A stretch of 64,000 bases of DNA from Gammaproteobacteria bacterium (GTDB lineage Bacteria; Pseudomonadota; Gammaproteobacteria; Pseudomonadales; Halieaceae). Both the position numbers and the translations under genes were made by a program. Location: contig JAUHXH010000001.1 of assembly GCA_030427085.1 (NCBI GenBank), positions 372,001 through 436,000 of the forward strand. Reading direction: 5' to 3'. The notes below the pieces were generated by a model. That model was not told the DNA's origin. It saw nothing but the letters and a program-made list of their open reading frames with translations, and ran no database searches. Numbering within the stretch: the first letter of the stretch is position 1; each line of letters opens with the position of its first letter. Below, in pieces: positions 1-12,303 of the stretch.

Positions 1-2180
<2,180 letters not shown>

Positions 2181-2203
2181 CACGTCCCTTCAATGGAGTT
2201 TGA

Positions 2204-3493
<1,290 letters not shown>

Positions 3494-3496
3494 TTC

Positions 3497-3847
3497 ATGC
3501 GCGTCCTGCTGGCGATTCTGGTGCTGGTACTGCTGGTGCTGCAGTACCGGCTCTGGTTTGCCGAAGGCAGCCTCGCCGAGCAGCACCGTCTGCAGGAGCA
3601 GGTAGAACACCTGCAGCACCAGAACCGCGAGCTGGCCGAGCGCAATAGTGCCCTGGAACGGGACGTGATGGAGTTGAAGTCCGGTTTGAAAGGTATAGAG
3701 CAGCGCGCCCGGAGTGAGTTGGGACTGGTGGGGGAGAACGAAGTGTTCTACCAGTTTGTCGATCCGGAGCATGAACCCGGGCCCCAGGAAAACGTAGAGA
3801 TTCGCTTACCTGAAGGTGTTACGCCGCCGGAGCCTGAAGCGCAGTGA
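3497..3847 (+). CDS. ftsB: Cell division protein FtsB
   Basis: FtsB joins FtsL and FtsQ in the divisome and passes the signal that activates septal peptidoglycan synthesis. The 116-residue protein has the expected layout: a single N-terminal membrane segment (about residues 2-17, rich in Leu and Val) followed by a periplasmic coiled coil (about 25-75, regular Leu/Glu/Gln heptads) and a short C-terminal tail. Location directly after eno and before ispD is the standard gammaproteobacterial position. The TGA stop overlaps the GTG start of the next gene by four bases (GTGA). Confidence 0.94.
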   Translation: MRVLLAILVLVLLVLQYRLWFAEGSLAEQHRLQEQVEHLQHQNRELAERNSALERDVMELKSGLKGIEQRARSELGLVGENEVFYQFVDPEHEPGPQENVEIRLPEGVTPPEPEAQ

Positions 3848-5049
3848 CAGCGTGTTGGGCAGTGGTGGTGGCTGCTGGCTCGGGTCGTCGCATGGGTGCC
3901 GAACTCCCCAAACAGTACCTCGACCTGGGTGGGCGTACGGTGCTCGAACACACCGTATCCGCGCTGGCGTCGTTTTCCGAGCTGGCCGGAATGGTGGTCG
4001 TCCACAGCGCTGAAGACCTTCAAATCCAGCGTATCCAGTTTCCTGAACATCTCCCGGTCTACCTGACCCCTGGCGGTGCTGAACGCGCTGACTCGGTGCG
4101 GGCTGGCCTGGCTAAAGTGGCGCAGCACGCACAACCTGAGGATTGGGTGATGGTCCATGACGCTGCCCGTCCCTGCCTCGAGCAATCGGATCTGCGCGCG
4201 CTTTATCGACGTTGTATCCATACCGGTGAAGGCGCCATTCTCGCACGACCGGTAGCCGATACCCTGAAGCGCAGTGGCGATTCTGGCGATGGGTCGGCAG
4301 TGGCCGCTACAGTGGATCGGTCAAACCTGTGGTGTGCGCAAACGCCACAGATGTTTCCACTGGGCGCACTGCAGCAGGCACTGGATTCAGCTGCCAAGCG
4401 TCACGTGATAGTTACCGACGAAGCTTCCGCGATAGAAGCGACCGGGGGCGTGGTTCAGCTGGTGAAGGCGAGCCCCCGTAATATCAAGATTACCGTGCCT
4501 GAGGATCTTGAACTGGCCCGCCAGTTTCTCGGTATTGACCCTCAGGCCCAGCATCAGGAGCAGGCTGCCATGCGCATAGGGCACGGCTATGACGTACACC
4601 GTTTCGGCCCCGGGGGCGCGGTAGTGCTCGGGGGTGTGAGCATTCCCCACACCGCCGGGCTGGAGGCGCACTCCGACGGCGATGTGTTACTGCACGCGCT
4701 CTGTGACGCAATGCTGGGAGCCGTAGGTGCGGGTGACATCGGCCGGCATTTTCCCGATACAGACGCCGCCAATGCGGGTATCGACAGTCGCGTGTTATTG
4801 CGCCGGGTGCTGGCGCTGGTGCATGAGCGCGGTTGGCGGCCGGCCAATGTGGACAGCACGCTCGTGGCGCAGGCACCCAAAATGGCTCCCCACATCGATT
4901 CCATGTGCGGCAATATCGCCAGTGATCTCGAGATCGATGTATCCGCCGTCAACGTCAAAGCCACCACCACCGAACGACTCGGCTTTGCCGGACGTGAGGA
5001 AGGCATCGCCGCGTATGCGGTGGTCTGTCTGGAGCCTTTACACGCGTGA
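3844..5049 (+). CDS. ispDF: Fused IspD-IspF: MEP cytidylyltransferase / MECDP synthase
   Basis: One uninterrupted 401-codon frame carries two consecutive enzymes of the MEP isoprenoid pathway. Residues 1-230 are IspD (2-C-methyl-D-erythritol 4-phosphate cytidylyltransferase): nucleotide-binding start [16 protein letters not shown], then VHDAARPC and a C-terminal [11 protein letters not shown]. Residues 243-401 are IspF (2,4-cyclodiphosphate synthase): [11 protein letters not shown] and AHSDGDV supply the zinc-binding Asp and His residues, and [12 protein letters not shown] closes the active site. Only about a dozen linker residues separate the modules. In most gammaproteobacteria these are two adjacent genes; fusion is best known from alpha- and epsilonproteobacteria. 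The start is GTG, overlapping the ftsB stop. A ribosome binding site and ATG remain at the domain junction, so free IspF may also be made. Confidence 0.93.
   Translation: MTACWAVVVAAGSGRRMGAELPKQYLDLGGRTVLEHTVSALASFSELAGMVVVHSAEDLQIQRIQFPEHLPVYLTPGGAERADSVRAGLAKVAQHAQPEDWVMVHDAARPCLEQSDLRALYRRCIHTGEGAILARPVADTLKRSGDSGDGSAVAATVDRSNLWCAQTPQMFPLGALQQALDSAAKRHVIVTDEASAIEATGGVVQLVKASPRNIKITVPEDLELARQFLGIDPQAQHQEQAAMRIGHGYDVHRFGPGGAVVLGGVSIPHTAGLEAHSDGDVLLHALCDAMLGAVGAGDIGRHFPDTDAANAGIDSRVLLRRVLALVHERGWRPANVDSTLVAQAPKMAPHIDSMCGNIASDLEIDVSAVNVKATTTERLGFAGREEGIAAYAVVCLEPLHA
4556..4572 (+). promoter_or_regulatory. Internal ribosome binding site and ATG for free-standing IspF
   Basis: AGGAG at 4556-4560 is followed after nine bases by ATG at 4570-4572. 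This ATG would open a 159-residue IspF beginning [10 protein letters not shown], the same length and start as stand-alone IspF enzymes. The site is what would be expected if an ancestral separate ispF gene was joined to ispD by loss of the ispD stop. Whether it is still used cannot be judged from sequence alone. Confidence 0.55.
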
Positions 5050-6155
5050 CCACATTCTCCCTGCCCGACTGGGCCTTTGCTTCCGGCAAACCTTCAGCCC
5101 GGGCTTTGCTACGCGAGACGCCTGCTGACTTTATGGTGGATGAACGCCTTGGGTTTGAACCCGAAGGTGAGGGGGAGCACTGCTGGCTGCTACTGGAGAA
5201 AAGCAATCTCAGTACAGCCGACCTGCTGCAGCGCGTGGCGCGACTGGCGGGTGTGCCACGGCGCGACCTGGGATTTGCCGGGCTGAAGGATCGCCGGGCG
5301 TTGACCCGTCAGTGGATCAGTGTGCAACTGCCCGGGCGGGATGATCCCGACTGGCTGGCGCTTCAACAAGATGCCCAGGTGCGGGTGATCGCAGTCCACC
5401 GCCACCTGCGCAAGCTGCGGCGCGGTGTTCACAGTGCCAATCGCTTCCATCTACGGCTGACACAGCTGTCCGGCGAGCAATCCGACCTGGTAAGCCGTCT
5501 TGAACGAATTCAGTCCCAGGGTTTCCCGAACTATTTCGGCGAGCAGCGCTTCGGTCGTAGTGGTTCTACCCTTGACCAGGCGCTGGCCTGGGCGTCGGGT
5601 GGCGGCAAGCGCATCCGTCGCAATCAGCGCAGTCTCTACATTTCCGCCCTGCGTTCGCTCCTGTTCAACACACTGCTCAGCCATCGCGTCCAGGCGGGCA
5701 ACTGGTGCACGGTGAAACCGGGTGACGTATGCATGCTGAGCGGCACGCGCAGTCTGTTCGTTTGCGATGAAGAGGGTAGCGACATCTGGGAACGGGTGCG
5801 CAGCGGGGATCTGCACCCGGGCCTGCCATTGTGGGGGCGGGGACAGCGCCCGGGTTCTCCCGAAATGCTGGCGGTACAGGATGAACAACTGGCGCCCTGG
5901 CGCCCGGTGGCCCTGTTTCTGGAAAAGATTGGCGCCGATCTGGCGCACCGTCCCGCACGCGCCGTTCCGGATGACTTTTCCTGGGACTTTTGTGAAGATG
6001 GGGCATTGCGACTGGCCTTCACCTTGCCGGCGGGAAGCTACGCCACCACCTTGTTGCGCGAGGTGGTGGAATACGAAGAATATAAAGCAGATTATCCCGA
6101 GAACAGCGCCGGGAACGACACAGGGGACAACAGCGGTGGTAACGGCAGTGAGTAG
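5046..6155 (+). CDS. truD: tRNA pseudouridine(13) synthase TruD
   Basis: TruD isomerises uridine 13 of tRNA-Glu to pseudouridine. The 369-residue protein is slightly longer than the E. coli enzyme, mostly through a Gly/Asn/Asp-rich C-terminal tail (last ~20 residues). The family signature [15 protein letters not shown], containing the catalytic Asp, lies near residue 80, and NYFGEQRFG marks the TruD-specific insertion domain. GTG start overlaps the ispDF stop (GTGA). In Pseudomonas and relatives surE follows truD; here the next gene is pcm. Confidence 0.94.
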   Translation: MTTFSLPDWAFASGKPSARALLRETPADFMVDERLGFEPEGEGEHCWLLLEKSNLSTADLLQRVARLAGVPRRDLGFAGLKDRRALTRQWISVQLPGRDDPDWLALQQDAQVRVIAVHRHLRKLRRGVHSANRFHLRLTQLSGEQSDLVSRLERIQSQGFPNYFGEQRFGRSGSTLDQALAWASGGGKRIRRNQRSLYISALRSLLFNTLLSHRVQAGNWCTVKPGDVCMLSGTRSLFVCDEEGSDIWERVRSGDLHPGLPLWGRGQRPGSPEMLAVQDEQLAPWRPVALFLEKIGADLAHRPARAVPDDFSWDFCEDGALRLAFTLPAGSYATTLLREVVEYEEYKADYPENSAGNDTGDNSGGNGSE

Positions 6156-6177
6156 GGTCGATCTCAGGGGCATTGGC

Positions 6178-6810
6178 ATGACCTCCCAGCGCACCCGCGA
6201 TCGCCTGGTGCAGCGCCTGGTGGAGCAGGGCGTCACCGATCTGGAGGTCCTGGACGTCATGCGGAGCACGCCGCGGCACCTGTTTCTGGACGAAGCCCTG
6301 GCGCATCGAGCCTACGAAGACGCAGCCCTGCCCATCGGCTATCAACAGACCCTGTCTCGCCCCTATACCGTGGCTCGAATGACGGAGTTGCTGCTGCGCG
6401 ATCACCCCTGTCAGCGTGTGCTGGAAATCGGTACAGGCTCCGGATTTCAAACTGCAGTGTTGGCGCAACTGGTGGGGGAGGTGTTTAGCGTGGAACGCAT
6501 TCGCCCCCTGCAAATACAGGCGCGGCAGCGCCTGCGGACCCTGCGACTACGCAATGTCACCCTGCGCCACGCCGACGGTGGTCTGGGCTGGCCGGAGCAG
6601 GGCCCCTTCGACGGCATTCTGACCACCGCTGCGCCGGAAGAAATCCCCGAAGAACTGCTGGCACAGCTGGCGGTGGGCGGCCGCATGGTTATTCCCGTGG
6701 GCGGCGCTGAGCAATCGCTCAAAGTGGTGGATCGCACGGAAGAGGGTATACAGACCCAGGTGGTGGAAAGCGCCCGCTTCGTACCGCTGGTCTCGGGCAC
6801 GGTACGCTGA
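6178..6810 (+). CDS. pcm: Protein-L-isoaspartate O-methyltransferase
   Basis: Methylates isoaspartyl residues of damaged proteins with S-adenosylmethionine as donor, starting their repair. The 210-residue product has the family N-terminus [14 protein letters not shown], the [21 protein letters not shown] substrate region and the SAM-binding [11 protein letters not shown] motif near residue 84. I chose the ATG at 6178 because AGGGG lies seven bases upstream and homologues begin at this point; an in-frame GTG at 6148, inside the end of truD, would add ten residues and cannot be ruled out. Ends one base before the next gene. Confidence 0.93.
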   Translation: MTSQRTRDRLVQRLVEQGVTDLEVLDVMRSTPRHLFLDEALAHRAYEDAALPIGYQQTLSRPYTVARMTELLLRDHPCQRVLEIGTGSGFQTAVLAQLVGEVFSVERIRPLQIQARQRLRTLRLRNVTLRHADGGLGWPEQGPFDGILTTAAPEEIPEELLAQLAVGGRMVIPVGGAEQSLKVVDRTEEGIQTQVVESARFVPLVSGTVR

Positions 6811-6811
6811 G

Positions 6812-7738
6812 ATGAACAGCCTCGGGGTATTCGCTCGTGGCGTGCTGATGGGCGCTGCGGATGTAGTGCCCGGTGTATCCGGCGGCACGGTAGCTTTTAT
6901 CACCGGTATCTACGGCCGGCTGCTGGGCAGCATTCGCGCTTTCGACCTGCACTGTTTGCGCCTGGTCCTGTCCGGGCGTATAGCCGAAGCCTGGCGTCAC
7001 GTTGATGGCGGCTTTCTGCTCGCGCTGGCTGCGGGCATCCTGTTGAGCATTCTCAGTCTGGCCCGGGTGATCACCTGGTTGCTGGAACATCACCCGGTGC
7101 CCTTGTGGGCCTTCTTTTTTGGCTTGATTCTGGCATCTGCGTTGGTATTACTACGGCAGGTTTCCACCTGGACGCCTCCGAGGGTGGTGGCGCTGGTGGT
7201 GGGAACTGCCTTTGCCCTGGGAGTTGGTCTGGCACCCCGGTTGGGGGTAGAGGGCGGACTACTGATGGTGTTTTTCTCCGGCTTTCTCGCCATTTGCGCC
7301 ATGATCCTGCCGGGTATTTCGGGCAGTTTCATCCTGGTGTTGCTCGGCATGTATTCCACAGTGCTGGTCGCAGTACGGGACTTTGACCTGCCGGTACTGG
7401 CGGTTCTGGCCTGTGGTGCAGGGCTGGGCCTGCTGTGCTTCTCGCGCCTGCTGTACTGGCTGCTCCAGCGTTTCGAAGCGGCCACCATGGCCACACTCAC
7501 GGGCTTCCTGTTCGGTTCACTGGTGGTAGTTTGGCCCTGGAAGCGGGTGCTGACCTGGTACACGGGCAGTGATGGCACGGCCCGCGCTGCGCAGCAGTGG
7601 CCCGTGTCGCCGTCGGAGTTCCACAGTATTACCGGCATGGATCCCGCGCTGTTTCTCTGTCTGGGTTTGATGGTTGTCGGATTCAGCCTGGTGTGGCTGG
7701 TCGATCGCCGCTGGGGCCAGATTGGCAGCGTCGTATAG
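6812..7738 (+). CDS. DUF368 membrane protein (PopT-type polyprenyl-phosphate translocase)
   Basis: A 308-residue polytopic inner-membrane protein with about eight hydrophobic segments. The N-terminal motif GVLMGAADVVPGVSGGTVA is the diagnostic DUF368 sequence and has a second, inverted-type copy around GFLAICAMILPGISGSFIL. Members of DUF368 have been shown to recycle undecaprenyl phosphate across the inner membrane (PopT), supplying the lipid carrier used for peptidoglycan and O-antigen. The assignment to the family is firm; the substrate is by family. It lies between pcm and nlpD, and gaps of one and nine bases suggest an operon with both. Confidence 0.88.
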   Translation: MNSLGVFARGVLMGAADVVPGVSGGTVAFITGIYGRLLGSIRAFDLHCLRLVLSGRIAEAWRHVDGGFLLALAAGILLSILSLARVITWLLEHHPVPLWAFFFGLILASALVLLRQVSTWTPPRVVALVVGTAFALGVGLAPRLGVEGGLLMVFFSGFLAICAMILPGISGSFILVLLGMYSTVLVAVRDFDLPVLAVLACGAGLGLLCFSRLLYWLLQRFEAATMATLTGFLFGSLVVVWPWKRVLTWYTGSDGTARAAQQWPVSPSEFHSITGMDPALFLCLGLMVVGFSLVWLVDRRWGQIGSVV

Positions 7739-7747
7739 GGCGCCGCA

Positions 7748-8593
7748 GTGGGACTGAGACTCGCCGCTGTACCGCGCTGGTTGCTACTACTGGCGGTGAT
7801 GTCGGTAACGGCTTGTGGCGGCGGAGACTACCGAGCACCAGTGGAAGACCGGCACCGAGCGCGTTATGTGCCGGATACTTACCAGGTCCGCCACGGGGAT
7901 ACCCTGTATTCCATAGCATTTCGCTACGGTAAGGACTTCCGTCAACTGGCCGCTGCAAACGGAATCGCCAGCCCCTTCACCATTTACCCGGGGCAGACGC
8001 TCGATCTGAAACGCTCAGCGCCGGTAGCTCGCGCCACCACTAAACCCAGTACCAGCAGTTCAAAAACTTCGGCTAGCACCGCTGTTAGCAAGCCTGCTAC
8101 GCAAACCCGAGCGCCAACCACTGCCTCGAGAACAACGCCTGCAACCACTTCATCAAAGGCGCCCAAGCCGGTCACGAAACCGTCATCGGCCCCCGGTATA
8201 ACAGGCAGTGTCGGCAGCGTAACCGCGAGTAGCGGTTGGCGCTGGCCCAGCGAGGGCACTGTGATACGCAAGTACTCCAGCAGTGTGCACAAGGGCATCG
8301 ACATAGACGGCAAACGGGGTGATCCGGTACGCGCGGCAGGTGCTGGCCGGGTGGTCTACGCCGGCAGCGGTATCGTGGGATTCGGGCGCCTGGTCATTGT
8401 AAAACACAGCGATGTCTACCTCAGTGCCTACGGCCACAACGATGCCTTGCTGGTTGGGGAGGGCGACCAGGTCGCCGCCGGTGATGTAATCGCCCGTAAG
8501 GGATCGACCGGCACAAATGTGGTAAAACTCCACTTCGAAATCCGGCGGGAAGGCAAACCGATCGACCCGCTGACCGTACTGCCGAAGCGCTAG
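7748..8593 (+). CDS. nlpD: Lipoprotein NlpD, LysM plus degenerate LytM amidase activator
   Basis: NlpD is an outer-membrane lipoprotein that activates the cell-separation amidase AmiC at the septum. The 281-residue product shows a signal peptide with lipobox VTAC (Cys around residue 24), a LysM peptidoglycan-binding domain (YQVRHGDTLYSIAFRYGKDF, about 45-90), a Thr/Ser/Pro/Lys-rich linker (about 95-155) and a C-terminal M23/LytM domain. In the LytM domain the catalytic H-x-H motif reads K-L-H, so one zinc ligand is missing; this is expected for the non-enzymatic NlpD/EnvC activators. GTG start, nine bases after the DUF368 gene. In this gene order rpoS is often transcribed from promoters in or just after nlpD. 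Confidence 0.92.
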   Translation: MGLRLAAVPRWLLLLAVMSVTACGGGDYRAPVEDRHRARYVPDTYQVRHGDTLYSIAFRYGKDFRQLAAANGIASPFTIYPGQTLDLKRSAPVARATTKPSTSSSKTSASTAVSKPATQTRAPTTASRTTPATTSSKAPKPVTKPSSAPGITGSVGSVTASSGWRWPSEGTVIRKYSSSVHKGIDIDGKRGDPVRAAGAGRVVYAGSGIVGFGRLVIVKHSDVYLSAYGHNDALLVGEGDQVAAGDVIARKGSTGTNVVKLHFEIRREGKPIDPLTVLPKR

Positions 8594-8633
8594 GCGACCA
8601 CAGGTCGCAACGCGGTTTACTCGCGGTAGGTCC

Positions 8634-8666
8634 CAACAATGCTTGTATTCGCTAAACGCATTGTTG
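8634..8666. repeat. 9-bp inverted repeat in the nlpD-rpoS gap
   Basis: CAACAATGC at 8634-8642 is the exact reverse complement of GCATTGTTG at 8658-8666, separated by 15 bases. There is no run of T after it, so it is not a normal intrinsic terminator. It overlaps a plausible promoter (next entry), which makes an operator for a dimeric regulator, or structure in the rpoS leader, the main options. Confidence 0.5.
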
Positions 8667-8670
8667 TAAT
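8643..8670 (+). promoter_or_regulatory. Candidate sigma-70-type promoter for rpoS
   Basis: TTGTAT (8643-8648) and TGTAAT (8665-8670) are separated by 16 bases and lie about 60 bases before the rpoS ATG. The -10 matches the consensus at five of six positions, the -35 only at three. The pair is embedded in the inverted repeat at 8634-8666. Weak but well placed. Confidence 0.35.
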
Positions 8671-8731
8671 CTGTCCTGCCGGCGGGAATACACTCAATAA
8701 TGGTCGATAACAACGACAAATGAGGTATGCC

Positions 8732-9838
8732 ATGGATTCAGGAACACCCGTTAGTCTTTCTTCGAAACGGAACAGTCCGAAGAAAACCGCTAGCACACGC
8801 AAAACCTCCACCTCTTCCTCCAAGACTTCTTCTCAGGTCAAAAAGGTAGCGAAAGCTAAAAAAGTAGGCAGTACGCCGACCGCGAACAACGGTCGTTCAG
8901 TGACTGACGCTAAAAGCGATAACCGCATCGTTGTAGAAGAACTGCGCGGTTCCGCTAAAAAGCCAAACGGCAGGTCAAAACGATTCGAGGCCGACTCCAG
9001 CGACAAATCTCTTGATGCAACCCAGTTGTACTTGAACGAAATTGGTTTTTCTCCCCTGCTGACCCCGGAGGAAGAAGTTCATTTCTCCCGCCTGGCACGT
9101 AAAGGTGTGGAAGCGGGACGCCAGCGTATGATCGAGAGCAACCTGCGGCTGGTGGTGAAAATTGCCCGGCGTTACCTCAATCGCGGTTTGTCCCTGCTAG
9201 ACCTCATTGAGGAGGGTAATCTCGGCCTGATCCGCGCCGTAGAGAAGTTTGATCCGGAGCGCGGTTTCCGGTTCTCCACCTACGCCACCTGGTGGATTCG
9301 CCAGACCATCGAACGCGCAATTATGAATCAGACGCGCACCATCCGGTTGCCGATTCATGTGGTCAAGGAACTCAACGTTTACCTGCGTGCTGCCCGGGAA
9401 CTGACCCAGAAACTCGACCACGAACCCTCCGCGGAAGAAATTGCCGACATGGTCGACAAACCCGCAGCGGACGTAAAACGCCTGCTCGGGTTCAATGAGC
9501 GGGTCACCTCGGTCGATACCCCGGTGGGTCCGGATTCCGATCGTGCGGTGCTCGACACTATCGCCGATACGCAGGAAACGGACCCTTCCGAATTACTGCA
9601 GGATCGCGATATCAAGGACAGTATCGCCCTGTGGCTGGATGAGTTGTCGGACAAGCAGCGCGAAGTGGTATCTCGCCGCTTTGGCCTGCGCGGCTACGAA
9701 ACCAGTACCCTGGAAGAGGTAGGTCGGGAAATCGGCTTAACCCGCGAGCGCGTACGCCAGATTCAGGTGGAAGCGCTGCGGCGTCTGCGCCACATTATGG
9801 AAACCAATGGTCTAAATGGTGAGTCCCTGTTTGGCTAG
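8732..9838 (+). CDS. rpoS: RNA polymerase sigma factor RpoS with basic N-terminal extension
   Basis: Stationary-phase/general-stress sigma factor. From about residue 94 onward the protein is a canonical Rpo[21 protein letters not shown] (region 1.2), region 2 with [18 protein letters not shown], region 3, and region 4 with the helix-turn-helix ending [17 protein letters not shown]. The total of 368 residues is longer than the usual ~330. The extra length is an N-terminal stretch rich in Ser, Thr and Lys; in the first 58 residues there are about 13 basic and one acidic side chain, whereas RpoS N-termini are normally acidic. Start chosen at 8732 because TGAGG lies six bases upstream; an ATG at 8720 would add four residues. 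The gene ends in a hairpin shared with the convergent gene. Confidence 0.95.
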   Translation: MDSGTPVSLSSKRNSPKKTASTRKTSTSSSKTSSQVKKVAKAKKVGSTPTANNGRSVTDAKSDNRIVVEELRGSAKKPNGRSKRFEADSSDKSLDATQLYLNEIGFSPLLTPEEEVHFSRLARKGVEAGRQRMIESNLRLVVKIARRYLNRGLSLLDLIEEGNLGLIRAVEKFDPERGFRFSTYATWWIRQTIERAIMNQTRTIRLPIHVVKELNVYLRAARELTQKLDHEPSAEEIADMVDKPAADVKRLLGFNERVTSVDTPVGPDSDRAVLDTIADTQETDPSELLQDRDIKDSIALWLDELSDKQREVVSRRFGLRGYETSTLEEVGREIGLTRERVRQIQVEALRRLRHIMETNGLNGESLFG

Positions 9839-9871
9839 CTGAGTTTGTCTACACCTCAGTAAAACAGGGAC
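9823..9871. terminator. Hairpin across the rpoS 3' end and the convergent gene
   Basis: GTCCCTGTTT (9823-9832) pairs perfectly with AAACAGGGAC (9862-9871); inside it CTGAG (9839-9843) pairs with CTCAG (9855-9859). The structure reaches from the last codons of rpoS into the last codons of the gene on the other strand. Both strands have a short T run in the outer stem, so it could end transcription from either side. No in-vivo evidence can be seen here. Confidence 0.55.
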
Positions 9872-10578
9872 AATTCCGCTGCGTCACCGCCCATCACGTA
9901 TTTGATAATCCGATACTGCCGACCCGCTGCTGACCCAAACAGCAGCGCGTCGCTGATCATTTGTTCCGCATCGACAGCACGAGCTTCCGCCAACAAATTT
10001 TCAAAAGTCTTCACGTAATTCTCCGTGTGCCGCTTGCGGATATCGGTGCCGAAATAAAATTCCTTAACCTGCTCGGGGTCATCCCGGTGCGATACGCTCA
10101 AGGTGGTCATCAGGCGAATAAACAGCGCGTGGTCGCCACGGCTGGCCAGGGCACGCTGCTGACGAAACTCCTCATTAGTCATCTCGCCAGTACCCGTCGG
10201 GCCTACAATCGATATGTAGTGGAACGCGGCGATCGAGCCGAGTTGGTCCTGCACCAGGGTCAGCAGTTTGAAGTAGGTGTCGCGGCGCGAGTGGAGTTCA
10301 AGGCGGTGGGCGTTGCGCTCCTGTACTTTGATGGCGCGGGTATTGGAGGTAATTTCCTTTTGCTGCATAAAGTGGCCGATCACCAGCCACAGAAACGCCA
10401 GAGGAGCGAAGGCGCCTTCCAGGAAACTGCCGATATCGGCGGTGGGTAAGGCGACAAAATTGCTCAATCCCACGCGGTAAACAAGATAGTAGAACCCGGC
10501 ACCAATCCACACGGTGGTTAGTACCAGGCCCATGGCCACGCGCCAATCGAGGCTAAAACGCCGTTCTTCTTCGCTCAT
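9856..10578 (-). CDS. Membrane protein of unknown function
   Basis: A 240-residue protein I do not recognise. It has two N-terminal hydrophobic segments (about residues 17-37 and 52-70) and then a long, charged, mostly helical cytoplasmic region (ITSNTRAIKVQERNAHRLEL onward) that looks coiled-coil-like. No enzyme motif is visible. The start at 10578 (MSEEERRF) is preferred over an upstream ATG at 10617 because the protein then begins with a short charged segment before the first membrane helix. It converges with rpoS and appears to be a single-gene unit. Confidence 0.7.
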   Translation of the reverse strand: MSEEERRFSLDWRVAMGLVLTTVWIGAGFYYLVYRVGLSNFVALPTADIGSFLEGAFAPLAFLWLVIGHFMQQKEITSNTRAIKVQERNAHRLELHSRRDTYFKLLTLVQDQLGSIAAFHYISIVGPTGTGEMTNEEFRQQRALASRGDHALFIRLMTTLSVSHRDDPEQVKEFYFGTDIRKRHTENYVKTFENLLAEARAVDAEQMISDALLFGSAAGRQYRIIKYVMGGDAAELSLFY

Positions 10579-10682
10579 CGGCCGAGTGTACCCAAGCCGG
10601 GTGGGAGGCGAAAGCATCAGGCGTTGTCCATCGGCGCGGGATAACCTAAAGTGGTCGCTTTAATTTTGCAGGGCAATCGTCC

Positions 10683-11801
10683 ATGTCCATCGATTACACC
10701 CTCTACGGCGCTGACCACTCCTACTACACCGGCAAGGTTCGCTCCTACCTTATCTGGAAGGAGCTGTCCTATCGCGAGCTGCCCGCCACCCGCGAGGTTT
10801 ACAAGTCATTCATTCTCCCGCGCGTCGGCGCAGCCATCGTGCCGGTGCTGCATACCGCCGATGATGAGGTGGTGCAGGACAGTACCGACATTATCGACTT
10901 TCTGGAGTCACGCCACCCGAACTCCTCGGTCTATCCCGCCGGCCCCCGGCAGCGATTGGTCGCCCTGCTGCTGGAGCAGTTTGGAGACGAGTGGCTGCTG
11001 CTGCCGGCGATGCACTATCGTTGGTCGGTGCTGGATCACCAGTACGACTTCATCATGCGAGAGTTCGGACGCCTGTCTGATCCCGATGCCACCCTGGAGG
11101 AACAGCTGCGCCTGGGTGAGGAAGTGTCGCGCCCCTTCCGCGGGTCAATCACTGCGCTGGGTATCAACGACGCCACTGCCGACGGGATCGAACAGTGCTA
11201 TCTGGGTATGCTGGATCAACTGAACAGCCACTTCACGCGTTATCCCTACTTGTTGGGCGATCAACCCTCTATTGGCGACTTCGGGTTGATCGGGCCACTC
11301 TATGCCCATCTGGGCCGCGACCCTGTACCCGCTCGCCTGATGCAGGAACGGGCACCCGCGGTGTGGGACTGGGTGCAACGGATGAATCAGCCCGGCACAG
11401 GCAAGGGCGACTTTTTGCCCGATGACGAAATCCCGGAAACTCTGGTGCCCTTACTGCAGACGCTGGCGCGGGATTTCCTTCCCGACGTAGCCAGCGTGAT
11501 TGCGCGTACCGCCGCCTGGTGCGCGGAACACCCGGGGCAGGACGTGCCGCGCTATCTGGGTAAGCACGCTTTCCAGTTTGGTGCGGCGCGGGGCGAGCGC
11601 ATCGTTCCCAGTTTCAGCCAGTGGATGTTCCAGCGAGCCTGGTTGCACTATCACGGTCTGGGGGCGCTGGAACGAGAGCCGGTAGATGAACTGCTGGCCA
11701 GGATTGGCGGCGAGGATGTTTTCTCACAGGCAATACCACAGTGGTTGGAGCGGGTGCCGGGCCAGCTGGAATTACGGCCGGTGAACCAGCCTCAGGTGTA
11801 G
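10683..11801 (+). CDS. Glutathione S-transferase family protein
   Basis: A 372-residue protein whose N-terminal ~80 residues form a GST thioredoxin-fold domain: YTLYGADHSYYTGKVRSYL, then IVPVLHTADD with the conserved cis-Pro position and QDSTDIIDFLE with the glutathione-contacting Gln/Asp-Ser. The C-terminal all-helical domain contains YLLGDQPSIGDFGLIGPLYAHL, the usual GST motif. About 120 extra C-terminal residues lengthen it compared with classic GSTs of ~210 residues. The substrate is unknown. The gene stands alone between two convergent or divergent neighbours. Confidence 0.8.
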   Translation: MSIDYTLYGADHSYYTGKVRSYLIWKELSYRELPATREVYKSFILPRVGAAIVPVLHTADDEVVQDSTDIIDFLESRHPNSSVYPAGPRQRLVALLLEQFGDEWLLLPAMHYRWSVLDHQYDFIMREFGRLSDPDATLEEQLRLGEEVSRPFRGSITALGINDATADGIEQCYLGMLDQLNSHFTRYPYLLGDQPSIGDFGLIGPLYAHLGRDPVPARLMQERAPAVWDWVQRMNQPGTGKGDFLPDDEIPETLVPLLQTLARDFLPDVASVIARTAAWCAEHPGQDVPRYLGKHAFQFGAARGERIVPSFSQWMFQRAWLHYHGLGALEREPVDELLARIGGEDVFSQAIPQWLERVPGQLELRPVNQPQV

Positions 11802-11829
11802 TCGATCACGGGCTGCGAGGGGACAGGAA

Positions 11830-12300
11830 CTAGTGCAGTGCCCGTGAGGGGGTGCTGGTGGCTTCGCCGGGTTCCTGGTACAGGTAATCGAGTTGCAGGC
11901 ACTCGGTGGCCAACTGGCTGGTGGCGGCCATGGTCTGTTCGGCGAACCAGCCCAGTTGGGCCGGTGTCAGGCCGGCGCCGCTGTGCAGATGAGCTGCCAC
12001 CACCAGTTGTGGGGTAGCATCGTCTACCACGTCTATGAACAGCTTCAGGATAGGGAAGTCCATATTCAGGCGGCCGAGGTCTGCCGCCAGTGGCAGCACC
12101 GCCATCGGGCGAATTTCCAACTCTGTGGTGAGCAGCACACCGTAATCCTGCAGCAGCAGGCGGCTGTCTACCACGCCAGGTAACTCCTGCAAGGCCTTGA
12201 CGTGTAGCCCGTCGCACTGGTCACAGAGGTAGTAGGCGATGTGGGCCTGCTCCAGCCAGTTTTTCAGCAGATCCTGGGTGGGATTGACGGGTGAAGTCAT
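11830..12300 (-). CDS. YbjN-like domain protein
   Basis: A 156-residue cytoplasmic protein with no signal peptide or membrane segment. The pattern of a short sensory-type fold (LLKNWLEQAHIAYYLCD at the start, LPLAADLGRLNMDFPILKLF in the middle) resembles the YbjN family of proteins of unknown biochemical role, some of which bind partner proteins like type III secretion chaperones. It starts three bases after the fdxA stop, so it is likely co-transcribed with the ferredoxin gene. The family call is moderate and function is unknown. Confidence 0.6.
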   Translation of the reverse strand: MTSPVNPTQDLLKNWLEQAHIAYYLCDQCDGLHVKALQELPGVVDSRLLLQDYGVLLTTELEIRPMAVLPLAADLGRLNMDFPILKLFIDVVDDATPQLVVAAHLHSGAGLTPAQLGWFAEQTMAATSQLATECLQLDYLYQEPGEATSTPSRALH

Positions 12301-12303
12301 CGC

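Noticed and set aside
8041-8200. Thr/Ser/Ala-rich segment as a possible mobile or phage tail element
   Set aside because: It is the normal flexible linker between LysM and LytM domains of NlpD.
7984-8313. Antisense frame over the NlpD linker
   Set aside because: The low-complexity linker DNA gives an open frame on both strands; only nlpD has domains.
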